Source of the DNA: Hydractinia symbiolongicarpus
Lineage: Eukaryota; Cnidaria; Hydrozoa; Anthoathecata; Hydractiniidae
NCBI RefSeq assembly: GCF_029227915.1
Contig: NC_079888.1
Coordinates: 15,793,001 to 15,857,000 of the forward strand
Direction: 5' to 3'
Length of the DNA stretch: 64,000 bases
A program made the translations under genes and the position numbers. Below are positions 23,301-36,900 of this stretch, piece after piece; the first letter of the stretch is position 1; each line of letters begins with the position of its first letter. The notes under the pieces are model-generated. The model worked only from the letters and a program-made list of their open reading frames with translations, did not search any database and was not told the DNA's origin.

Positions 23301-26300
23301 ATATTTTTGTGCTCTCACAAGAAAATGGAAACGTGCGAAGATAAAGAAACTTATAATTTGCTGTATAACTTTTCCAAATATAATTCTATAACTGGTGCAC
23401 CTTAACCTTTTTTAAGTTTCAAAGAAACGAGACGGCTGTAGTACAAAAATAGTCAAGTATGACAGTAGAAAATGTTAAATTGTTACCAATACAACAAAGG
23501 TTCACTCCAATCATTGCAAAACAAAACATAGATGCATTGAGTAACACCAAGAAAGAATAATCTTCTGCAATTCACAACAATATAGAAATACTGTCGCTAT
23601 TTAGATTATCCTTTCAAAGAAAAATACCTTGTTAAAATCTTCTTTCACGTTCAGTATGTACGCATTAACTGCTTCCTATAAAAACCACAAGTGAGATATA
23701 ATGATAATAAAAAGGAGATTTTTACACACTAACGCAACACAAAACAAACCTGCTTCTCACTGGCACTTTTATCTTTCAACGCGAACTGTTCTTTCGTAAA
23801 CGTCAATTCCTTTTCTACTTTATCCAACTCCCTTTGAAGCATGGTCACCCTAAAATTATTTTTTGCATAAAAAGTATTTTTTTTCGAGGAAACATTCGAG
23901 CTACGTTTGGCAACGTAGGGGAATATAAATTGGATAAAGAATCTTTCAAGATTTCAGTTTTTTCTTTAATTGGTAGAGAGCAAATGAGTGTGAGCTGTTA
24001 TTGCGTCCGTGATTTGTTCAGGGAACTGACGTTTCTTAGTTTCAAATTTGTCTGCTTAGCCAAAAAATCATAATTACTAAAGCATACCTTTCATTAGTAC
24101 CTTCCAATTTTGTCTCCAATTTATGTGATAAAAGCTACGAAAGTAGAGTAAAAATAATAATAAAGCTACAAAGAACACAAAAAACGTACATTAATCCATA
24201 CTCAACAACACCGCAATTGTGTTAGCGACCTACTTACTTTTTCATTTCGAAAGTTTTCTTCTAATTGTTGAACATAACTATTGGTTTCTTTAACATTATT
24301 TTGCGCTGTAACCACTTCTCCTTTTCTTTCCGCAAGAGCCAGGCCTGTGCTTTGCAACTAAAAACAAAATCAAGCAATTAGCAATTCCATGCTGTTAATT
24401 CTAAGATTTAAAATTAGTAGACTTTAAAATGATAAAATTCATACTTGTGCAGTAAGCATGCTAACTTGTGCTTCGGTGGACGACAGTTTCTCTTCTGATG
24501 TCTAAAGAAATCCAATAAATGTAAAACATTTGCAAAAGGGATGTTCTGGCAATTAAAGTCCAATATTTCAACTGCTATAAACAAACAAAAAAGAAGATAA
24601 AATGAACTTTGCTTGGCACTGGACAACTGCGCCATTCTCATTTCACACCATAAAATAAACGCACATACCTTTAACTGTTCTTTCGCGTCGTTCAAATCTT
24701 TTTGCAATTGGTGCACCTCAGATGCGTGTTTTTCTTTCAGTAGCAGCATATCTTTGTCTGTTGTTGCTTTACTCTCGACGATTCGGTCAATTTCGCGATT
24801 AGAATTGCTGAGTTGAGATTTTAATGAAGCAATCTAAGGTTGCATTTTTTAATTCAGAAATTTGAAGAAAATATAACACTAAATCAATGGAAGTTTACTT
24901 ATAATTATTCTAACATGTGAGTTTTTTTGTTTGTTTTTTGTTAAAAAAATATTATTTACAAAGCAGATGCGCCAGTAATCATATAGAAGTAGAAATGGTT
25001 GATAAAAACCCAACCTCTTCTTCTAAACGTTTCTTCAAATTCGTTTCACTCTCCAACGTTGATGTCATTCTTTCTTCGTTAGCATGCTTGTGTGATTTCT
25101 CATTTTGTAGTTGCAGTTGAAGTTGAAACAAATTTTTCTCTGCAGCAGTCTGAACAAAATATCAATTAATTAATGCTATGTTTGTAATAAAAGATTGACA
25201 CAATAACAACTGCACAAAAAAAATTCAAATTCATTACCAATGCTTCAGTCTTTTCTTCCAATTTATTTCGTAGCTTCTTGATTTCTTCATCAGACTGGGA
25301 ACGGTGATCGGATAACTGAGATAAAACTCGAGACAATTCTCCCTAAATACGATATATGACGAAAAAGCGTTAGAGGCAATATGAGGCGAAAATATCTTTT
25401 ATGTTAAGACACTTATACAGTATCAATCAACTGAAATGATAAACTAATTGAACATGGTACCTTGGCTTTGGCGAGTTCTATTTTCATTGCATCTGATGTT
25501 GTTTGCGTATTACGACAAGTTTCATCCAGTGCTTCCAGCTTGGATACAGCTTTGGCATGGTCGTGTGAAGTGCGCTGAGCTTCTTGGAGAATTAGTTCGT
25601 GTTGGTGTAGTTGTTCTTCGTATAATTTTTGCTGAATAAACAAATGTGATTATCTATTCCAGCAAGATGGCAAACAAAAATATTTCACTGAGAAACTGAG
25701 AAAAAAATTATTTCTCAAATTTTATTTTGATAGGTAATTTACCATGCCACTACGCATGGCCATTGCCCTAGACAGCACCTTTGTGAAATTCTGGGTTTAC
25801 ACCACGGTTGTGCGTATACTTCACAAAATAAGAAACATGTTCAAACAAAATGAACAATCACCACCAACAAAATAACACAACTAACAATAAATCTACCTGC
25901 AAACAGCGTGATTGCTTCTCTGTATCCAACACCAACTGCACTTCATTAAGATCAGATTGTAATTTGAGTATGTGCTGTTCCCGTGCTTTTAGCTCAGCTT
26001 CAAGTTTACGGTTGGAAAGTTCAAAATTTTGTCTTGACTCCGTCTCTCTGCAGGACAAAAGAAAGATTTCTTTAAACCATTATAACAATTTTAACACATG
26101 CAAATAGTTGAGTTTATACAGTCAATTTAACGCTACGGGAAAAACTTATTAAAGTTTGCATTAAAAATAATACTGAAAGTTTTTTAGGCACCAGTAAATG
26201 TTCTAGTCTAATTCGAAAAAAATGAAACACGTATCCATGTTTTAGAAATAGTAGAGTAAAATATCACTTGATCGGATACAACAACAAAAAATGTTACACA

Positions 26301-27852
26301 GGATGAATTTTCAATAGCTTGTTACCTTGTCAGCTTCTTCTCTGATCTTGCCAGTTGGTCTTTTAATTGTTTACACAGCCTTTCCGCCATGTTCTTGCTT
26401 TCACTTTCTTGTTCCAGTTTGTATTTTACACTTCGCAATTCCAAATCAACATCCACATGCGATCTATCCTTCTCGTTGTTAGATTGGTTTAAGATATCAA
26501 TCGTTCTAAAAACAAATGGTGAAAGAAAATATTTGTTTTTTTTTTACAGTATGTCTTTGCAATATTTCCAGCATAAATATACAAGAAAATATAAGAAGTT
26601 AACAAAATCACAAAATGGCAGTGCTGAAGAAACATATCTACGTACAGCAAAGTTTGGTTATTATATGGAAATGTTTTTAGAAATTTCAATTTCCAAAGAA
26701 TGATCTTACACCTTTTAAGACAAGTTGTGCACTAGCTACAGCGTTTGCCTCGTGAAAAAAAAATTATCGCATTGTTTATACCTGTGCATTTCTTCTAAAT
26801 CATATTCCATTTCTTTCTTCAAGCGTTCCTGAACGATTGTTTTTTGACGATACATATCAATTTGACGTCTAGCATCAAAAAGCTGCTCTTCCAAATTATC
26901 AATGAATGTTCCATCTAAAAAACACAAGTAATCTTATTACCCATAATACTTCAAAAGTGATTCAAAATGAGCACAAACACAGTTTATTTCAAATTATTTC
27001 AAAGAAGTTTGCATACCAAGCATTTGACTTCCACCAAGCGGTGTCGAGGTACCTTTCATATAGCGTAATGGACTTTGTTTGATTGGCTAAACAAAGAGTC
27101 ACGTAAGTAAGAACAATTGTGTTGTTTATTAGAGGTATCACAAGACAGTCTAAATTTAAAATTGACAGCTGGTTTACATGAAAAATGGTAACCATCTCTT
27201 TTAAGCACATACCTACTTATTACATAAGCCTTTTTCATAATTTTTCGCAACTTTAATGTGAAATTATTTTTATTTTTTTCCTCTAATATTCCTTTTAATA
27301 TATTTTACTGAACATTTCAAAATTTCCGTGTTTTTCAAAAAAAAAATATACTTTACGCATGCTAGATTTTTTTATTTTACAGTCAACGTAATTATTCCTG
27401 AAAATTTATGTTAATTATTATAATTTAATTTCTGGTAACTAAATTTATATTGGTATTCGTAAAAGGAGAAACCTTAGTTGGTTGAGCGTGGTACTGATAA
27501 GAATATCAAGCTTTTATTTTTATTTCTCGAGAACGACACAAACAAATCCAGTGTGTCGACTCAATATTTAACTTTCTATTTTCTTCACATCCCTGACATT
27601 TTTCTTACTTTTACCATTTTCTCATGTTTTCAGTATTTTAGGATGGTAGATGTTAAAAATGCAAATTAGATACAATTATATTGATAGAACAGTGTGTAAC
27701 ACGTTTCGGCTGCAAGTATTACAGTTTTCCGTATAAAAATAAACTTACTGATATTGGAGTATTTGCGTAATTATTGCCATCGTCAACACTACGAAAAACG
27801 TTAATAAAGTAAATTAAATTCCATCTTCTTACACGGCTTCCGTGGCGCAATT

Positions 27853-27905
<53 letters not shown>

Positions 27906-30900
27906 AGCGAAAATGTTTTTACGAAAAATGAATGAATATATTACCTTTTCTTGTTACGACCTTCGATATTCGCAATTTTCTTTTTAGCAATTTCTCGTTG
28001 TTGTTGGGAGTGAAGCAATCTTTCTGCCAAATCATTTTTGCTAAATACGAAACAGACCGTCATTAAAATCGTGTTGCGAATTTTAGTCTAACATGTGAAA
28101 CGTTTTCTATCCCATAGCATACACAAAAACTACCTTTCATTATTTCCATTTCTTAAATTATCTTCTTCATTCTCCTGTTCTCTGTCATCAAACATGTCCA
28201 TACCAGGTGTTGCTTGCTCAATCTCCACTTGTACAGCCGCCACGATTACCTCTTCAGCTGGTATAGCGGTCAACACTGAAGAAATTTTAAAAATAATATT
28301 TGTTTATTTCTATCTAACATTTTCTTTGTATTCGAAATTATTTTCATCAAACGCGTTGAACTGGGTTCTTTTTAGTTGAGAAGGAAACGCGCGAAAAACG
28401 GTACATTGAAAAACCCTTTCTGTCAAATACATTGCTAAAATTCTCCCATAAAGGTAACATACCTTTTTTCTTCGTGTTTTTCTCCTTTGTCGACAGCTCC
28501 CTTTGTTTCTGGCGAAGTTCAGCAATTTGAAGTTCGAGTTGTTGTTCTTTTAGACGAGACTCTCTTTCCAATTCATGAAATCTAAAGCGAAATGAAAATG
28601 ATATACATATAACATATGAACATACATTACGTAACACAATAAGAAAAATAAGTTACTTTATAACAGCCCATACCAGGGTGCTTTAAGACACCCTGGCACA
28701 TTTTCAACATTCGACTCGGGTGCTGCGAAGCCGCCATTATGTTTTCGCAACTGTAAACAAACGTGAAGACGTTACATTGCTCAACGTTATCAAGTTAGTG
28801 AAATTACTTACTTTTTTTGGTATGTATCGCGATTCTTTTTCTCCATTTCTTTATAATTTTTCTGATTCTTAGCTGTTTCCTCCTCTATCTTTTTCAAAAA
28901 TTCACGCCTTTGTTCCTCCAGCTCCTTTCTTTTATTTTCCTCGAATTTCTTCAATCTTTCTTCATTCTCATGTTCTTTAAGCCTTACTTGGTCTTCGAAT
29001 AGTTTCAAACGGCTGCATTCGTCCTCCTCTAGCTTTTTTAAAAGTTCTTTTTCTCTCTCTTTGAACTCCCTCTCAAATTTCTCCTCTTTCTCCTTCTGTG
29101 CTTTCTCGAACTCAACCTGCAAATTTTGTTGTTCTTCCGCGCTTTTATTTGACAACTCGATCAATTTCTCTTGGCGTTCTTTTTCAAGCTCTTCGCGAAA
29201 CTTTCTTTCCTCGTCACTCAACTTTCTTTTTCGTTTGCGTCCTTCTTCCATCAGCTCGTTTTCAAGCTCGTTTTTCATCTTCAATTTTTCTGCTTGCAAC
29301 TCCTCATACCACCGGTCTCTCTCTACTTTTATATCATTCAGACTAGCATTAAGTGACGACTGTTCTTGCAAACGTTCAGTTATTCTACTCTCTTCTTCTT
29401 CCAGCTTCTTCTTCCGTTCCTGCTCCATTCTACTTAACCTACCCTCCACTTCTCGTTCTTTTTCCTTAGCCAAAATCTCGATCTCCTCAAGGCGTTTCTG
29501 TTCTTCCATTTCTAATTTAAGTCTGGATAATTCCTGATCTTTTAAAAGTTGCTCCTCCAACATTTTCCTTTTATTCTCAGTAGCTTGTTCGATACTCTTT
29601 AACTCTGCTTCACGTTGGGCTAATATTTCAATACGTTTAGTTTCTTGTTCTTGCAGTCTCTTGAGTTCTTCTTTCTTTCGTAGTAATTCCTGACTCAATT
29701 CGGTTTCTTTGTCCTCAATTTTCTTTCTTCTTTCTCGTTCTTCATTAGACAGCGCTCGAAGCCGTTTATGTTCTTCCTCCTGTAACGCCTTCCTCCTATC
29801 TTCTTCTTCCTTTAAAAGGTTTTCTCTCCTGAGTAACTCCTCTTTTTCAAGAGCGCTCATTTTTTCCTGCTCTTCTTTCTGCAGAGCGAGTCGTCTATCT
29901 TCTTCTTCCTGCTGCAACTGAAGTTTCTTCTCCTCTTCAATCTTTCTCAACTTAGTTTTCCTCGCCTCCTCTTCTTTTTCCAGCGCAAGTAACCTTTCTT
30001 CTTTTTCTTTTTCGAATGTAATGCGTTTTTCTTCTTCTTTTTTTTCTAGCTCTTCCTTTCTTAATCTTTCATTTCGTTCGTGTTCTTCTCGCGCCTGTTT
30101 TTCTTTTTGCAAAATAACCTTCAGCCTTTCTTCTTCCTCCTTCGCCAACCTTTCTTTATGCAGCCTCTCTTCTTCTTCCAATTTTCGCAAACGTTGCTCT
30201 TCTTCCAGTTGAAGAGCTCGTTGACGTTCTTCAGTTTCTTTAGCGAGCTGCTCTTTTTTTATTTCAGCTTCCCTTAATTGTTGTTCCTTTTCTTTTAGAA
30301 GTTCTTGCTCAAGTTTTAACCTGTTAAGTCGCTCTTCTTCTTCTCGAATCTGTTTCATTCTCTCTTCCTCAAGTCTCTGAAACTCTTTATTTTTATTTTC
30401 GAGCTCTCTCACCCGTGCAGCATTTTCTTCCTCCCTCTTAGCGACCTCCTTTTCGCGGTTATCCGCATCTTCATGGCGCTTAAATAAATCAGCCTCCTTT
30501 TCGTTGAGCAACTCAGACACTTTGTTCGGAGACTGAGGAGATTTTGCTCTCTCCAAAATATCTTGTAATTTTGTTTTGATGCCCTCGTCCTTCTCTTTTC
30601 GTTTCATTTGATTTTCTTTTTTTTCTTTCTCTTGATGGTACTCATTCTCCTTGCTCTCCATCTGTTTCAACAACTCAGCTTCACCATCGTCATCGTTACT
30701 TAAGCTAGCCTCGTTTTGATTATCAGGCAAATCCATAAGTTCTCCACCACCTTGACTAAAACTGAAATCGCTCGAACTATCGAATTCTAAATCGTCCACA
30801 TTGTCGTTTTCGTCGAGCATCTCCTTACGCAGTTCTTCAGCGATTTCCGCGGCCAGTCTGTCTTCATGAGCTTTTCGCTTCGCTTCATAATCATCTATGC

Positions 30901-33900
30901 GTTGCTGATCTTTTTCTTTCTCGAGTTTATCATCTTCCAACATTTCATCTTGCAGCTCGTCTGTTATCTCTTTTTTAACTTCATATGGATCTGACATCCC
31001 GTTATTGGCTTCTCTTTGCTTTCGTTTTTCCACTTCCCATTCGCTTTCAGTTTCAGTAGACACGTCGTCACTAATTCCAGTACTGATCTTTGAAGCACCT
31101 TCTGTTAACTGCTTTGTTGCCAAGTTATTATTGTTGATGTCATCAAGTTTAGCGGGTGCATTGGAATCTATAACAAGAAAAAATGGAGTTATAAAAACGT
31201 GTGCACATTCGCACAACACAACAAACAAAACATAAAAGCTACACGCCACTAGTCACCACCAGCCTTGCTCCCTCTGACTTGCTTTGATCGATAAAACGAA
31301 CAGATCATACATTTATAAGTAGCTAATAGTGTACAGTTTCTTTCCATATTCGAATATATTTTTAATTGTACCTATCTGTCTCAGATATATGGCTAATCGC
31401 GATAATTCCGACCGAATTATTGAAAGCTTCGGCTAACATTCGATAAGTCAGACACTTTTTTCATTCCCTTAAGGGTCCGAGTGAACGGCAATTAATTGTA
31501 AACTTTCCAGATTTTCATTCTGGTCCGTAAATTAGCAATTGCTTAGGTTGTCTTTGACCAAAATATTAGCCTCTACTTGAACAAATCGGTTACTAATTTT
31601 TTAAAAACAAAAACGTGTAGTCGACCAGAAATACAAATATAAAAAATTATTTTCAAGTGTTATTTAGAATTTAGAATCTTCAAGCCTGCAAGGACTATAA
31701 CTATTTTAAACTTAAAAAACGATATAGTACGATTTTTTAAGGGTTTTTAATAAACTTCTAAGGATTCTCAGTCAGTAGTCAGTCAGAAAATAATTTTCTG
31801 AAGAAACTCTCGCGTCTTTGAAGAATTGGTGTATGTATTCTAAAGCATAAGGGCTTAGTGTACATTCATTTTTCTACTTTAAGGCCGTTTTACATTAGAG
31901 CGTTTTTTCAACGCTCAGTATCTGGGCGTGCACATTAAGATTTTTATCTTGCCATAGCTCTCGTAGTTAAGCAGAATTAGGAGTAAAGATATATAGCTTC
32001 CGAAGCGTGTGCGGTGGATATCTTTCTTAACAGCTGTTCGGAAAACGCTTCAATCAGTTGATACGTTGAAATTTGCTGGCATATACACGCTTAATGAAAA
32101 GCAACCCTTATACAGAAGATATACGCCCATGTGAAATGTCTCACACAAAGATTACGTAAACTCTTTTTTAATTCCGGGTGCGCTTACGTAGACGTTTTTG
32201 CAACAAGCTTAGCAAATTCAATATAATTACCTAAACCTTCCGGATCAGACACCGAACTGACAGAGCTACCAAGATCCAAACCAAGCTGTTCCTTTACATT
32301 TTTTGTTGAAGCTAAAAGTTGAGTACACCAAATTACCTCATAAGTTACACAAGAAATTATTGAAAAAAAGTTTGGTTTGACATCATGTACATCCTCAAAA
32401 ATTTCATTAAACATGCAACAAATAAAAGTTTCTTTACCAGAAAATAAAAACGACTAAAAAATTAGTTACTTCTTGGTGCAATTTCATTTTGCTCATTTTC
32501 AACATTCTTCTTTTGCGAAGATACTAAGCCCATCATTTGTTTTTCGATTTCATCTTCACTATCATCACTAACAACATCCTGATTCTCTGCATTACCTCTT
32601 GGTGTTAAAACTTCAGTTTGAAAGATCCCTACTTGTCTTCCAATTGGACTTGGTGCATTTTCAACTTTCTATAAAGAAAAGGGTCCTCATTAGTATAAAC
32701 TTTCATTTGCATGTTAAAGATAACACACACAAACATTCACTACACAGCAACAAGACTCTGAACCTACCTTGCTGTTCAGTTTCTCCAAATCTATATCTGA
32801 TTCTTCTGCTTCTTCACTTGAAGAAGGCTCGAATTCGCTTTCTGGTTCAGGCGTTTGCGGTGGTATAACTTCTTCACTAGCCTCTGATGGCAAAGCTGAC
32901 TCACTGTCCCAATCCGAATCGTTGTCTGGCGTCATTGATAATGGTTTATTTGGTAGGGATTTTTTTGCTTCTGAAGCTGGGTTTTTCTGAGCAGATGTTT
33001 TGGTGTCGGGCTGTGTGCTTTTAAGATTTTTTTCAACGTTTGGTGAATTATTCCCTTCAGAGAATTCGTCATCTGTACTGTCCCAATTCGTATCCTCTTC
33101 ATCTGGAGCATTCTCATCATCTTTCGGTTGTTTTGACAGAAACAAATCCTTCGCTTTCTTTTTTAATTTCTCATCAATCTTGTTTGCCCCATTCACGCCA
33201 CTCAATGGGAGATCACTAAAAGTTTCTTCCGGCTGTGAAGAGTCAAAATCGGAGGAGGCTTGCGAGAAATCGATGTCAGGGGGAGGCGGTGGCGGTACAA
33301 CATGAGGGAGAGTTTCTTTGTCCTTCTTGATGTTTTCTTTACTTTTAGCTAGAATAAAACAAAAGTTGAAGATATTCACAAAAAAATTCAACCCCTTCTT
33401 TTAACCCTGAATCGTAGATTAGTACGTGTAGAAAATTTATAAGAGCAATGTGCATTCTTTTAAAAAACTATAACCCTGATAACATTGAAAGCTATTGGAC
33501 ACAACAGTAATTTTCACAAAATTTTTAATGAAAAATCGTACCTGTCGAGGCTGGAGTCTAAAACATAAATATAAAAGAATCATTTACCAAGAAATCAACA
33601 GAAACCACAAATAAGTAAAAAAGATACAACAAAAAGACAAATCCGATTCAACCAAATTTATCAGAAATACACACACCGTCTTGGATAATTGCTCATGTTG
33701 AGGTTTTCCCATTACACCAGCCGCAAACTGTTTTTCCAATCCTTCATCTCCCCACTAAATAAGTAACAATATATTGTGGACTTGTTTACATACTTGCTTC
33801 GCAGCAAGCATCACATGATCAGATGGCCAGGCCAATGATATGGTTAAGAAATTTACCTCACTCTCACTTTCATCGGAAAAATCATTATCTTGCCATGGTA

Positions 33901-36900
33901 GCTTCGACGTTGACTGTTGCTGTATTTTCATGTTTGCTATTGGAGAAGAATTTTCACTACCAGTAGGCGAATTCAAATTTTGTGTAACTTTAGGAGATTT
34001 TTGTTGTGTTTTGTTCTCTGTCGACGGTTTTGGTTGATCCACAAGCTCTTTAGATTTACTCGCTTTGACATTTTCAGCAGTTTTTATTGGAGCTAAAAGA
34101 AAGAGAATACTTCCAACCTGCCAACAAAATCACTCGGTTTATTCTTGTAACAACTACTTACATTTTTTAGCTTCTGTTTCTTTTTGTTTCATCAAGGCAG
34201 ACAAACTGGGACCTTTAGGTTTCTAAAACAAGCATTAACCATATCAGAGGAAAAAATCCATAGTTTTTTAAGAACATCTTGAAAAAAAGCAATGACCTTA
34301 AGCGCCTTGAAATAAATAGATAATGTATATTTTACATTTTTAACTTGTAACAATATTACGTCTACGCATTCCAACCCGCCCTCTGAGTTCACCTGGAGTA
34401 GGAGTTTCAAGTTAAAGCAAATCAGTTTTTTTACCTTTGACGTTGTTTAAGTAATGATGATGCTCAATATTTTGCATGGCTAGTCTCACAAATATCGAGG
34501 GACATACACTGTCTATTATTTCCAGGAGGGGCCATGGCTTTGATGGGGAGCCTGCAGTATTTGATGCTCTCTTTTGAGCTACGCAACATCATTTAGGTTT
34601 CGCGCTCTGCCAGACAACTCCCTGCAACATCCAACGGCACACACAATTACACATATTGAATGGCCGTCAAGGGGAACCGAACTCCAGTCTCCCGCACAAA
34701 GTACGAGAGTGATAACCACTAAACTACGGCGCCATAAACACGTAACGTAACTGATTAAAGCTGATTGCTTTTTTCTACTGCATGAAATTAGTTTACTATG
34801 ATGGATCTGTATTCAGATAATAAAGATTTGCGTCTTCCTTTTAATTAACGCTTAAAATTTGATACCCCCATGAAGTGTGTTTTTGGTAAAGTGTTTCGGT
34901 GAAATGTCAGTTATAAAGGTAAAAAGGCTTAAGACTTAATACATTAAGACGAATTTGAAAATAACGGTTAGGATACTGTATTGGATCAGACTTATATTCA
35001 GTATATTTATTATTTCTTAAAAGTTTTGCTTATTTTACAAAATTATTTATTAGATATAAACGCAAATTAAGTTGTCTATAACATAATATAAATATAAAAC
35101 TTAGTTTGCCCCCCCCCCCCGGATTTTGTGTTTGATGATTAACTTTACATCCCCTTCCTAATAATCAGATTTTAAAATGGATTAACCCTGTGGTCGTGAT
35201 TGCAAAAGTTCGAGTAAAGAGAAAAAAAATGAGGACGGGAAGGTAATGTTCATTTTTTTAGCAGAAATAGTTGTTACCGATTACCAAAAGGCATTGGGAA
35301 TAATACAATTTTTATTAAGTTTAATTTATTGTTTAAGTTTCTGTTTGTTGTGCCTGTTGAAACAGATAGTAATTTGTTACAATATAAAGCAACTACTTTT
35401 TCTAATTGACTTTTTCTCTGATGTTTTTTGTTCTCCAATTTTGTTTCCCCAAATAATTATTTTTTATTATAAGGCTGAGGTAAATTTTGCTTGTCAATAA
35501 TTAACCTCCAATTTTTTTTCACAAAAATTTACGCCTTATATCTTTCCAAACTTTGTTTCCTCAAAAAATTATTTTATAAATTATTACCGTAATTAAGTAG
35601 CAATGGGTAATATTTGGTTTCTGACAAAAGTAAATAAATTAACTTTAAATGCAAACTATTTCCATTCATGTGAAGAAAAGGTCTTAGCAAGCTAAATAAT
35701 TTCAACGTTTTACATATCTAAGACTTGAAGTTTCTTCACTTGCTACTTCTACGATTAAACTTACCACAATAAGAAAAAAAATTTTAGACCAGTAGTGTAA
35801 CTGCACCTACTTACAGACCTTACATGAGACTTACACTCAAAACACTCCACAACTGTTGCGACTGCACTGCGATTGATATAAAACCATGTTTACTTTACTA
35901 GGATTTTGATTGATAAGATCTTGCATTATTTTGACAAGGAGATTGTGGAATAATTAAATTGCTTGTTTAAGCCACACTACACACTCTGAAATTATTCCAT
36001 TGCTTCAAGGTCAAGCGCAGCAAGAAATCAGTAACAAAGAAGATTTCTGCTGTAAACTGGAAAAAAAACTTGAACTAGCGAATTTACACAATTTAGAATA
36101 TTTTTCGGAAAGTAATACCTTTTCAGTTAAAGAGTCTGAATCAGAATCACCCCATGAATTATCACCAAGTGGCTCTGATCGGCTAAATAAAGATATATAT
36201 ATAAAAAACGTTTAGCCAAAATGTTACACAACTATTAATTATTTCGTTAACTTTTAGACCACTTTTACACAAGTAATTCTTATCCTATACACTTCTCAAA
36301 TTGGGATCCCTTTAACCTTAATAACCTGTTTCAATTTTCTTTTTTTAAAAAAAGAATGAATTGACACTAATATTTGACCTCTGAATGAAACCATTAGTGA
36401 TAATTTGAAATAACACAGAGTAGAAAGAAATCGCATTGCAGTTATCTCCACGTCATTTTGAATTCACTATTTGCTGATCCGAGGAAAAATTAAATGGGAT
36501 AGTTTTGGAGTACTGAATCAGTGAAAGTGTCACATTCTCTATTTCAAGCATAAATATTTTGTGTGTTCTGTAGCTTGAGTAGACAGAAAAAGAGACAATG
36601 ACTATCAATATAGAGATGTCATCATCAAGGACTGCTGTCACATTAGACAACAATTTTAGTTTTTATTTCATTGCAAGAAATTATGAACAAAAACATATGA
36701 TCAACGAAAAACTAAGGTAGAAATTGAAACAAAAACAATTCTTTAAACTTTTGTAAACAAAAAAGGGGGGTTCACACTAGAATAAAGCATGCTTACCATA
36801 AAAATAAAAGCATGCTTTAACTAAAGCAAGTTGCCGGTTACATCAAAGGGAGAGTTGTAAACAAAATTTAAAACGTTCATGTTGTTGTTTTTCTCACATA

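Larger units (their letters stand above)
21512..28581 (-). other. ANKRD26: ANKRD26-like block III: exons 17-38, coiled coil
   Basis: Exons 28463-28581, 28134-28275, 27945-28040, 27749-27788, 27017-27086, 26782-26914, 26326-26505, 25897-26047, 25461-25631, 25238-25342, 25015-25149, 24669-24833, 24445-24501, 24238-24357, 24088-24134, 23750-23849, 23628-23675, 23085-23210, 22762-22824, 22466-22531, 21708-21857, 21512-21631. After exon 22 most introns are phase 0, typical of coiled-coil genes grown by exon duplication. Heptad-rich segments such as NLEEQLFDARRQIDMYRQKT, DVDLELRSVKYKLEQESESK and KKLRNKLEEKTEAL dominate. Exons 18-21 form a short non-helical spacer. Confidence 0.88.

Noticed and set aside
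29061-30277. Serine- and phenylalanine-rich plus-strand open frames
   Set aside because: Antisense shadows of the Glu/Lys-rich giant exon.
31880-32160. Possible MITE beginning AAGGCCGTTTTACATTAGAGCG
   Set aside because: The style resembles a MITE tip, but no convincing inverted partner end was found.
33000-33305. 101-codon plus-strand open frame with a poly-Gly end
   Set aside because: Antisense of ANKRD26-like exon 13 (its poly-Pro run).
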